Source of the DNA: Kribbella albertanoniae
Lineage (GTDB): Bacteria; Actinomycetota; Actinomycetes; Propionibacteriales; Kribbellaceae
Reading direction: 5' to 3'
Assembly: GCF_004348455.1 (NCBI RefSeq)
Contig: NZ_SMKA01000012.1
Coordinates: 1-64,000 of the forward strand
DNA: 64,000 nt
A program made the position numbers and the translations under genes. This document shows, in pieces, positions 57,116 to 64,000 of this stretch (the stretch's first letter is position 1; the number at the start of each line of letters is the position of its first letter). The notes beneath the pieces were generated by a model. The model was not told the origin of the DNA. It did not search any database and saw only the letters and a list, made by a program, of their open reading frames with translations.

Positions 57116-59467
57116 ATGAGCCAGGAGAACGGATCGACCGTCCGTGTGGCGGTACGTGCTGTCGGAGCGGTGACGGCGCTCGGCGACGACGCCGACGCGC
57201 TCTGGACCGGTGCGCGGAGCGGCCGGGTGGGGATCCGGCCTGTCCAGCGCGTGGACCTGACCGGCGTACGGACGAAGTTGGGCGGTGAGGTCGACGCGCC
57301 GCTCGAGTCGCCCCACCACTTCCCACAACCCGGCGGGTACCGCGATCGCGTTGTGGAACTGGCGTTGCGGGCCGCCGACGAGGCCGTGGCCGCTGCCGGC
57401 CCCGCGATCAGGCGGGCCGGTGCCGACCGTTGCGGCGTGGTCTACGGCACCTGCAACGCAGGCCTGCTCTCCGGCCGCGAGTGGCTGGCCGCGGTGGACC
57501 GTGGCGAACGGCCGGCACCAGCCCTGGCGCCGATGTCGACGCCGCAGGCCGCAGCGGAGGCGTTGGCCGGAGCCTTCGGTTTCGGTGGCCCTGTCGTCTC
57601 GGTCAACACGGCGTGCGCATCGGGCGCCAACGCCATCGGCTGGGCCGCCGATCTGATCAGGTCCGGCCAGGCCGACCTCGTCCTGGCCGGCGGCGCGGAC
57701 GCCTTGTCGGACGTGCTCTTCGCCGGCTTCCACTCGTTGGAGGCGCTGTCGGCGGAGCCCGCCCGGCCGTATTCCCAGGGGCGGAGCGGCTTGTCGCTGG
57801 GCGAAGGCGCCGCGTTCCTGGTCCTGGTCCGCGAGGACCTCGCCGACCAGGACGACGTACTGGCCTGGCTTGGCGGCTACGGGTTGTCGGGCGACGGCTA
57901 CCATCCGACGGCGCCGCGTCCCGACGGCTCCGGCGCAGCCCAGGCGATGGCGACGGCACTGCGGACCGCGGGCGTGGCGGCAGCTGAGGTCGGCTACGTC
58001 AACGGGCACGGAACCGGCACGGACAAGAACGACCCGGCCGAGACGCTCGCCATTCGCACCGCCCTCGGTCCGGCTGCCGCCGACGTACTGGTCAGCAGCA
58101 CCAAGTCGGTGATCGGGCATCTGCTCGGCGCGGCCGGCGCGGCCGAGGCCGTCGTTACCGTGCGGGCGCTGGAGCAGCAGACGGCGCCGCCGACCGCCTC
58201 GTACCTCGGGCCTGACCCGGCTTGCGACCTGGACTACGTCCCGCTGGACGCCCGGCCGCTCGACACCAGGGTCGCCATGTCCAACAACTTCGCGTTCGGT
58301 GGTTCCAACGCAAGCCTGGTGCTGCTGCGCTCCGACGACGAGCGCCGTCCGCCCGTGCCGACCCTCGACGACGTGGTGGTCACGGGGCAGGCGCTGCTGG
58401 GGCCGTTCGGTGACAGTGTCGCGGCGGCCCTGGCGGCCCTGGACGCAGGGATTCCCATCCCCGCCGATCCGCAGGGCCGGGCTGCGACCATGACGGTCGA
58501 CCCGGAGCCCTATCTGAGCCGCAAGGCCCGCCGCCGGATGGACCGGATGACGGTCACGGCCGTCGTGACCGCGGCGAAGGCGCTGGCCGAGGCCGGTTAC
58601 GAAGACGCCACCGAGCGCGCCGGAATCGGTGTCATCCTCGGCACCTCGGCCGGGCCGGTCGAGTCGATGGCCCGGTTCACCCGGGGCGTCCTGGCCGACG
58701 GTGCGTCCGGTGCCGATCCGGCCGTCTTCCCCAGCACGGTCTACAACCAGGCGGCCGGGCAGGTGGCGCAGCAGCTCGGTCTGTACGGTCCGACCTCCAC
58801 GGTCTCGGCCGGGCACGCGTCGGGTGCCGCAGCCCTGGCCTACGGCTACGAGCTGGTCCGCACCGGCCGGGCCGACACGATCGTCTGCCTGGCCGTCGAC
58901 CTGATCGACGACCTCGTGGTCCGTGCCTACCGGGACCTCGGTGTGTTGTCGCTGACACCTGGGGACCGCCGGTTCGCGATCACCGACACCTCTGTCGCGA
59001 TCATTCTCGAACGACGGGAGACGGCCCGGCGACGTGGCCGCCGACCGCTGGCCGAGCTGGCCGGCTACGGCTCGGCGAGCCGGGTCCGGGCGGGCGGTGT
59101 GTCCTGGGACCTCGACGGCGACGCCAGTGCGCGGGCAATCACCCAGGCACTGCGCGATGCCGGTACGGCGCCCGCCGACATCACCCGGCTGTGGCCTGCC
59201 GCAGCGGGGTTGGAGCCCGCCGACCGCGGCGAGCGGGCCGGCCTCGGCCGGGTGTTCGGCGGCGAACTGCCGGCGCTACGGACACCGAAGGTCATCCTCG
59301 GCGAGCCGGTCGGCCCCGGCGGCGCACTGTCCGCCGCTCTCGCCGTTGCGGAGCTGGCCGGTGATCCGTCTGGCGGGGCCGCACTGGTCCACGCCACGTC
59401 CCTGGGCGGCACCGCGATGTCGCTCGTGTTCCGTCCATGCCCCGGTGACAACCAGGAAGGTGTCTGA
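57116..59467 (+). CDS. Fused ketosynthase plus chain-length-factor-like protein
   Basis: A 783-residue tandem condensing protein. Residues about 5-405 form a complete KS with C167 (VNTACASG), H298 (VNGHGTGTDKND) and H335 (VIGHLLGAAG), ending in FGGSNASLVLL. Residues about 415-783 form a second, shorter KS-fold half (VVVTGQALLGPFGDSVAAAL...; DRMTVTAVVTAAKALAEAGYE). In that half the Cys position is H567 (VSAGHASGAA) and neither His motif is present, so it looks like a chain-length factor. Type II systems normally encode these as two proteins. The ATG at 57116 with CAGGAGC upstream is preferred to ATG 57089. The stop overlaps the ketoreductase start by one base (TGATG). Confidence 0.9.
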   Translation: MSQENGSTVRVAVRAVGAVTALGDDADALWTGARSGRVGIRPVQRVDLTGVRTKLGGEVDAPLESPHHFPQPGGYRDRVVELALRAADEAVAAAGPAIRRAGADRCGVVYGTCNAGLLSGREWLAAVDRGERPAPALAPMSTPQAAAEALAGAFGFGGPVVSVNTACASGANAIGWAADLIRSGQADLVLAGGADALSDVLFAGFHSLEALSAEPARPYSQGRSGLSLGEGAAFLVLVREDLADQDDVLAWLGGYGLSGDGYHPTAPRPDGSGAAQAMATALRTAGVAAAEVGYVNGHGTGTDKNDPAETLAIRTALGPAAADVLVSSTKSVIGHLLGAAGAAEAVVTVRALEQQTAPPTASYLGPDPACDLDYVPLDARPLDTRVAMSNNFAFGGSNASLVLLRSDDERRPPVPTLDDVVVTGQALLGPFGDSVAAALAALDAGIPIPADPQGRAATMTVDPEPYLSRKARRRMDRMTVTAVVTAAKALAEAGYEDATERAGIGVILGTSAGPVESMARFTRGVLADGASGADPAVFPSTVYNQAAGQVAQQLGLYGPTSTVSAGHASGAAALAYGYELVRTGRADTIVCLAVDLIDDLVVRAYRDLGVLSLTPGDRRFAITDTSVAIILERRETARRRGRRPLAELAGYGSASRVRAGGVSWDLDGDASARAITQALRDAGTAPADITRLWPAAAGLEPADRGERAGLGRVFGGELPALRTPKVILGEPVGPGGALSAALAVAELAGDPSGGAALVHATSLGGTAMSLVFRPCPGDNQEGV

Positions 59468-60240
59468 TGAAACTCGACGATCGGGTGGCGGTCGTCACCG
59501 GCGCCTCGCGCGGCATCGGCCGTGCCACGGCGCTGGCGCTGGCCGCCGACGGAGCGCAGGTCGCAGTCAACTACCGCACCGGCAAGGACGAAGCGCTCGA
59601 GGTGGTGGCGCGCATCGAGGCGGCCGGCGGGCGGGCGGCGGCCTTCCAGGCCGACGTCTCCGACCACGAACAAGCCACCGCGCTGATGGCGGAGGTGCTC
59701 GAGACCTTCGGCGACCTGCACATCCTGGTCAACAACGCCGGAGTGTCGAAGGACAGCCTGATCTACCACATGGCTCCGGAGGACTGGCTCGACGTCATGA
59801 AGGTGAACTTCGGCGGCGTCTTCAACTGCACGAAGGCTGTGCTCGACCACTTCATGAAGACGCGCGACGGTGTCATCGTCAACGTCTCGTCGGTGATGGG
59901 TGAGCGCGGCTGGACCGGCGAGTCGAACTACGCCGCGTCCAAGGGTGCGGTCGACGCGTTCACCCGGAGCGCCGCGATCGAACTGGCCCGGTTCAGCATC
60001 CGGGTCAACGCGGTCCTGCCGGGGTTCGCGCCCACCGATCTGGTGGCCGCGCTCTCGTCCGGCGAGGTGGCCAAGAACCTCAAGCGACAGATCCCGATGC
60101 GCGACTTCGCGACCGTGGAGCAGGTGGCGTCCGCCATCCGCTTCCTCTCCGGTCCGGAGTCGGAGTACATGACCGGGGTGCTGCTGAACATCGACGGTGG
60201 CGGTATGGCCGGCCTCGGGCTCGGGCGGCCGAAGTGGTGA
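59467..60240 (+). CDS. 3-oxoacyl-ACP reductase (FabG-like ketoreductase)
   Basis: A 257-residue short-chain dehydrogenase that reduces the beta-keto group of the ACP-bound chain with NADPH. Cofactor motif TGASRGIG (11-18), NNAG motif (ILVNNAGVSKDS) and catalytic S142/Y155/K159 (NVSS..., NYAASK) are all present, as is the C-terminal MTGVLLNIDGGG. Length and sequence are those of a normal FabG. Its presence together with two dehydratases means the polyketide is reduced to an alkene at each round; no enoyl reductase gene is seen in the window, which favours a polyene product. Confidence 0.95.
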   Translation: MKLDDRVAVVTGASRGIGRATALALAADGAQVAVNYRTGKDEALEVVARIEAAGGRAAAFQADVSDHEQATALMAEVLETFGDLHILVNNAGVSKDSLIYHMAPEDWLDVMKVNFGGVFNCTKAVLDHFMKTRDGVIVNVSSVMGERGWTGESNYAASKGAVDAFTRSAAIELARFSIRVNAVLPGFAPTDLVAALSSGEVAKNLKRQIPMRDFATVEQVASAIRFLSGPESEYMTGVLLNIDGGGMAGLGLGRPKW

Positions 60241-61337
60241 CCGCGATCAGGGCCGTCGTCACCGGGACCGGCAGCTACCTGCCGGGCGAGCCGATCGGGA
60301 ACGACGTCATCGAGCGGCTCGTCGGGCCGCTGCCACCGGAGGTGGCCGAGGACATCGCCATCTCCGCGCGGCACTGGATCATCGACCCGGAGACCGGCAG
60401 CCACCAGGACCGGAACTCCGGGCTGGCGGCCGCGGCGGGCCGGGCCGCGCTCGTCGATGCCGGCGTCGACCCGGCCGACGTCGACCTGCTGGTCCTGGCG
60501 ACCGCGACGCCGGAGTACCTGCTCCCGCCGACCGTCAACCTCGTCCAGGACGAGCTCGGTATCGGTACCTGTGCCACCTACGAGCTGCGCTCCGGCGGCG
60601 CGGGCACGGTGCAGGCCCTCGAACTGGTACGGCTGCTGCTCGAGACCGGGAAGCACCGAACCGCGCTGGTGATCGGGAGCGAGACGACCTCGCCGGCACT
60701 GGCACCGATCTTCCTAGGTGTTCCGCCGGGCAAGGTCCGCATCCGTGACCGCATCCCGGTGTACATGTTCGGCGACGGCGCCGGTGCCGTCGTGGTGCGC
60801 GCCGAGGCCGGCGCAGCCGGCGGCCTGGTCGGTGGCGCGACCGGTGCCATCGGGCCGGGCCGTCCGCCGGGCATCCAGGTGATCGGCGGCGGCACGCATG
60901 CGCCGATCCACGAGCAGCTGACGGCCAAGCGGTTGGTCAGCCTGAAGGTCGACGTCGTCGCCGCCGGGCACTTCGCACCCGCGCTGGTGGCCGACGCCAT
61001 CGGCGAGACGCTGGCGGCCAGTGGCGTCGGGCCCGAAGAGGTCGACGTCTGCGTCGTACCGGAGGGCACGTCCGGCTGGATGCGCGAGGCCATGGCCGAG
61101 GGCGCGGTCGAGCGTGACGAGTGGACCAAGATCACCGGCGAGTTCGTCGACAGCCTCGCGCGCCGTGGCGCCCTCGGTTGCGCCGGGCCGCTGGTGTGTC
61201 TCGACGACGCCGCCCGCGCCGGGCAGCTGCAGCCCGGGCAGCGGGTCCTGCTGGTCGGCATCGAGAGCAGCAAATGGGTGCATGCCGGCGTGCTCATCGA
61301 CTGGCAGCACCCGACATCGACGGAGGAACTGACATGA
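60237..61337 (+). CDS. KAS III-like protein lacking the catalytic residues
   Basis: A 366-residue thiolase-fold protein of the FabH group (VVTGTGSYLPGEPIGNDVIERLVG; DVDLLVLATATPEYLLPPTVNLVQDELG; YMFGDGAGAVVV). At the FabH nucleophile position (AACAGF) it reads SGGAGT, with Gly121 in place of Cys. The VPHQAN motif with the catalytic His reads VPEGTS. It therefore cannot prime a chain by the standard FabH mechanism. It may be a structural partner, an acyl-transfer or editing protein, or an inactive relic. The start is GTG 60237, overlapping the ketoreductase stop (GTGA); GTG 60234 is an alternative. Confidence 0.85.
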   Translation: MTAIRAVVTGTGSYLPGEPIGNDVIERLVGPLPPEVAEDIAISARHWIIDPETGSHQDRNSGLAAAAGRAALVDAGVDPADVDLLVLATATPEYLLPPTVNLVQDELGIGTCATYELRSGGAGTVQALELVRLLLETGKHRTALVIGSETTSPALAPIFLGVPPGKVRIRDRIPVYMFGDGAGAVVVRAEAGAAGGLVGGATGAIGPGRPPGIQVIGGGTHAPIHEQLTAKRLVSLKVDVVAAGHFAPALVADAIGETLAASGVGPEEVDVCVVPEGTSGWMREAMAEGAVERDEWTKITGEFVDSLARRGALGCAGPLVCLDDAARAGQLQPGQRVLLVGIESSKWVHAGVLIDWQHPTSTEELT

Positions 61338-62911
61338 ACCGGACGCACGACTACGACGTGATCGTCGTCGGCAGCGGCCTCGGCGGGCTGTCGGCCGCGG
61401 CCCTGCTGGCGCACAGCGGGGAACACGTCCTCGTCTGCGAGCAGAGCGAGGGTATCGGCGGCGTGGCGCACGCCTTCGTCCGCGGCGACTACGTCTTCGA
61501 CCCGGCTGTGCACGGCACCAGCGCGGGCGAGATCGTCTGGAACTTCCTGGAGTATCTCGGCGTCGACGCTGACGTCCCGTACGTGGAATCGCCGCACGTG
61601 TACGGCGCGGTCTTCCCGGACGGGCTGAACCTCGTGGCACCCACCGGCTGGGAGCCGTTCACCGAGGCCAACGCGGCGCTGCTCTCCCCCGGTGAGGCGG
61701 CCGAGCTGCGTGGATTCCTCGACGTGTGCCGTACGACGCTCGACGAGATGGCGTGGCTGCCGTACCGGATCGACCCCCGTGAACTCGCGGACCTGATGGC
61801 GGCGCGGCCGATGTTCTCCCGCTACCGCATGGCCACCGTCGGCGACGTCTTCGCCGACCACGTGCCGAGTCCGCGGGTCCGGGCGCTGGCCGGCGCCGCC
61901 TGGCCGTTCATCGGCTCGCCGCCGTCCCGGCTGTCCTTCCTCAACTTCATCCAGATGCTCGACACCCATCTGGAGGGACCGCGCTATCCGCTCGGCTCGT
62001 ACCAGCGCATGGTCGACGCGTTCGCGTCCGTCGTCCGGACCAGCGGTGGCACGATCCTGGCCGGGACTCCGGTGGCGGCGATCACGACCGAGGACGGCCG
62101 GGCCACCGGCATCCGGACCGAGGCCGGCGCCGAGATCACCGCACGGGTCGTCATCTCCAACGCCGACGTCCGGCACACCATGCACGACCTCGTCGGCGAC
62201 GGCAACGTCCCGGACCCCTACCTCAAGCGGCTGAACCGGATGAAGCCGTCGCTCTCGGTGCTCACGGTCTTCGCGGCCACCGACATCGACCTGGCCGAAC
62301 TCGGCATCGCGCACGAGACGTTCGTGCACCCGCACATCGACCACGACGACAACTGGCACGACGTGCTGGCCGGCCGCCCGGCCTCGGCGTGGATGTCGAA
62401 CACGACGCTGCTGGACCCGAGCCTGGCCCCGGCCGGGGAGCACCTGGCGATCCTCAACGTGATGGCGCCGTGGCGGCTGGACCGGCCGTGGAGCGAGCTC
62501 AAGGAGGAGGCCGGCGACGCGCTGGTCCGGTTGTTCGACGCCGTCATCCCGGAGTTCTCCGGCCGACTGACCTATCGCGAGGTCGGCACACCCGAGACGA
62601 TGCACCGCTTCACCCGGGCCTACCAGGGCGCGACGTACGGCTGGGAGAACACGCCGAACCAGTTCGCCAACAAGCGGCTGGCGCAGACGACCCCGATCGA
62701 CGGTCTCTACCTGTCGGGTCACTGGACCGAGTCCGGTTGCTCGTCCTTCCGGGCGGTGTCGTCCGGCTTCACCGTCTCCAAACTGGTCCTCGCCGAGCTG
62801 GGCAACGAGGTCGGTACGACGTTGCCGCGCTCGTTCCGGGATCGCACCGGCCCGGTCCGGCCGTATCCGCGCGCCACGTCCGTCGCTCAGCCGCAGGGAG
62901 CAAGACCATGA
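61334..62911 (+). CDS. Phytoene-desaturase/carotenoid-isomerase-like flavoprotein
   Basis: A 525-residue FAD protein of the amine-oxidase/CrtI-type superfamily. The N-terminal dinucleotide motif is GSGLGG ([21 protein letters not shown]), followed by [24 protein letters not shown], and the C-terminal FAD motif is [26 protein letters not shown]. Such enzymes desaturate or isomerise conjugated chains. In cinnamoyl-lipid type II polyketide clusters a phytoene-dehydrogenase-like enzyme is associated with converting a polyene to a benzene ring. Position in this operon (ATGA overlaps on both sides) suggests it acts on the polyketide chain. The exact reaction is inferred. Confidence 0.85.
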   Translation: MNRTHDYDVIVVGSGLGGLSAAALLAHSGEHVLVCEQSEGIGGVAHAFVRGDYVFDPAVHGTSAGEIVWNFLEYLGVDADVPYVESPHVYGAVFPDGLNLVAPTGWEPFTEANAALLSPGEAAELRGFLDVCRTTLDEMAWLPYRIDPRELADLMAARPMFSRYRMATVGDVFADHVPSPRVRALAGAAWPFIGSPPSRLSFLNFIQMLDTHLEGPRYPLGSYQRMVDAFASVVRTSGGTILAGTPVAAITTEDGRATGIRTEAGAEITARVVISNADVRHTMHDLVGDGNVPDPYLKRLNRMKPSLSVLTVFAATDIDLAELGIAHETFVHPHIDHDDNWHDVLAGRPASAWMSNTTLLDPSLAPAGEHLAILNVMAPWRLDRPWSELKEEAGDALVRLFDAVIPEFSGRLTYREVGTPETMHRFTRAYQGATYGWENTPNQFANKRLAQTTPIDGLYLSGHWTESGCSSFRAVSSGFTVSKLVLAELGNEVGTTLPRSFRDRTGPVRPYPRATSVAQPQGARP

Positions 62912-64000
62912 CCGAGATGACCACCAGTCGTACTGACGACGACGAGGCCTGGACGAGGTGCCCGAACTGCTCGTCGTACCTCTATGTCAAACGGCTCGAC
63001 CGGTATGCCAAGGTCTGCCCGGACTGCCGGCATCACCTGCGGCTGTCGCTGGACGAGCGGCTGGACCTGCTGCTGGACCGGAACTCGTTCCACCCGCTCG
63101 GCGAGGTCCCGGCCCCGGGCGACCCGCTCGGCTTCACCGACTCCAAGCCGTACCCCCAGCGGCTGGCCGCGGCGCAGCGTAAGACCGGCAGGCCGGACGC
63201 CATCGCGGCCGGTACGGCGACCATCGGGGGCAGCCCGATCGTGGTGGCGGCGCTGGACTTCGCGTTCATGGGCGGCAGCGTGGGCACCGTGGTCGGCGAC
63301 GTCCTCGTCGATGCGGCCCGGCGGGCCGGTGCCACCAGCACGCCGTTGCTGATCATCTCCGCGTCCGGCGGCGCGCGCATGCAGGAGGGTTGCCTGTCGT
63401 TGATGCAGCTGGCCCGGACCGCGCAGGAGATTGCCCGGCTCCGCGAGGCCGGCGTACTGGTGATCAACCTCAACACCCACCCGACCTTCGGCGGGGCGAC
63501 CGCGTCCTTCTCCTCGCTCGGCGACGTGATCCTCGTCGAACCGGGCAGCCTGGTCGGCTTCGCCGGCCCACAGGTGATCCGGCAGACGATCCGCGAGGAA
63601 CTGCCGCCGGGATTCCAGACTGCCGAGTTCCTGTTCGAGCGCGGCCTGGTCGACCTGGTGGTTCCTCGCGAGAGCGTGCGGGAGAGCCTGGCCGGTCTGC
63701 TGCGTCTGCATCGCCTTGCCGAGTCACCGGCTCCCCCGCCGGCCCGGCACGACGAGCCGAGGCGCCGGCAGCCCGGGCCGTCGGCCGATCCGTGGGAGGT
63801 CGTGGGCCGGGCGCGAAACATCGACCGGCCGACCACGCTCGACTACATCCATCGGCTCAGCGACGAGTTCGTGGAGCTGCACGGCGACCGGGTGTCCGGT
63901 GACGACCCGGCCATCGTCGGCGGTGTCGCCAGGATGGCCGGTCGCAGCGTTGTCGTGATCGGCCACCAGAAGGGGCACGACACCGCCGAGATGGTACGGC
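62908..64000 (+). CDS. Fused acetyl-CoA carboxylase carboxyltransferase AccD-AccA (5' part)
   Basis: The frame is open to the window end (364 codons seen). Residues 1-270 are AccD: the zinc ribbon C18-x2-C21-x15-C37-x2-C40 ([17 protein letters not shown], then VCPDC), then SGGARMQEG and [14 protein letters not shown] Pro/Arg-rich linker follows (about 272-292), and then the start of AccA ([33 protein letters not shown]). It transfers carboxyl from biotin to acetyl-CoA to make malonyl-CoA, the extender unit of the cluster. The two subunits are separate proteins in most bacteria. The ATG at 62908 overlaps the preceding stop (ATGA). Biotin carboxylase and carrier genes should lie beyond the edge or elsewhere. 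Confidence 0.9.
   Translation, partial: MTEMTTSRTDDDEAWTRCPNCSSYLYVKRLDRYAKVCPDCRHHLRLSLDERLDLLLDRNSFHPLGEVPAPGDPLGFTDSKPYPQRLAAAQRKTGRPDAIAAGTATIGGSPIVVAALDFAFMGGSVGTVVGDVLVDAARRAGATSTPLLIISASGGARMQEGCLSLMQLARTAQEIARLREAGVLVINLNTHPTFGGATASFSSLGDVILVEPGSLVGFAGPQVIRQTIREELPPGFQTAEFLFERGLVDLVVPRESVRESLAGLLRLHRLAESPAPPPARHDEPRRRQPGPSADPWEVVGRARNIDRPTTLDYIHRLSDEFVELHGDRVSGDDPAIVGGVARMAGRSVVVIGHQKGHDTAEMVR

Noticed and set aside
60578-62722. 714-codon minus-strand frame opposite the KAS III-like and flavoprotein genes
   Set aside because: Arg/Gly/Val-rich shadow with no domains. The plus-strand genes are strongly supported by motifs and coupled starts.
1-64000. CRISPR arrays, tRNA/rRNA genes, insertion sequences, integrases or attachment sites
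   Set aside because: Reading both strands shows no regular spacer-repeat array, no tRNA-like cloverleaf with CCA-adjacent arms, no transposase or integrase motifs and no long terminal inverted repeats.

Overview
The DNA is very GC-rich (about 70%), with tightly packed genes and frequent ATGA, GTGA and TTGA stop/start overlaps. It also carries Tat-secreted enzymes, a LanC-type lanthipeptide system and a type II polyketide/fatty-acid cluster. All of this points to a filamentous actinomycete. Codon style and a lanthipeptide locus with its own prolyl oligopeptidase recall Kribbella and relatives, but that placement is inference. I see no rRNA, tRNA, CRISPR array, insertion sequence or phage gene.

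Layout. 1-6.5 kb: the recCBD DNA-repair operon (recC cut by the window edge) with a convergent RNase HI gene. 6.7-16.3 kb: a secreted DNRLRE/LamG protein followed by a 2,049-residue secreted Rhs/YD-repeat protein with a lysine-rich stalk and an unrecognised C-terminal tip. 16.5-33 kb: ordinary soil-actinomycete functions. These are an AraC regulator, a GH27 alpha-galactosidase with tandem accessory domains, a GntR regulator with an NCS1 permease and hydantoin/Asp-Glu racemase, a flavoprotein monooxygenase, a secreted M14 carboxypeptidase, an ArsR-like regulator, a secreted beta-propeller, a broken secreted protein, a Tat-exported alkaline-phosphatase-fold protein and a LysR regulator.

33-44 kb (minus strand): a lanthipeptide locus. 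In transcription order it holds a kinase/cyclase synthetase that keeps the LanC zinc ligands, a prolyl-oligopeptidase-type protease, two small precursor peptides sharing a PTCCC(S/T)R(I/V)TDN C-terminus, two ABC half-exporters (one with a degenerate nucleotide site), then a SnoaL-like protein and a NarL-type response regulator/histidine kinase pair. A 25-bp palindrome lies between the synthetase and a divergent quinone-oxidoreductase gene. 45-52.5 kb: an oxidase remnant, an RpiR regulator with an operator over its own start, a secreted six-hairpin-like enzyme, XRE and TetR regulators, an MMPL exporter, an ECF sigma factor and a small acidic protein.

52.8 kb to the right edge: one long plus-strand operon, open at the edge. 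It encodes ACP, holo-ACP synthase, two complementary hotdog dehydratases, a ketosynthase, a Cys-less ketosynthase, a fused ketosynthase plus chain-length-factor-like protein, a ketoreductase, a KAS III-like protein lacking its catalytic residues, a phytoene-desaturase-like flavoprotein and a fused AccD-AccA. The set fits a highly reducing type II polyketide (polyene or aryl-polyene-like) pathway. Its promoter region holds a perfect TGTGA-N6-TCACA site and an adjacent perfect 14-bp palindrome.
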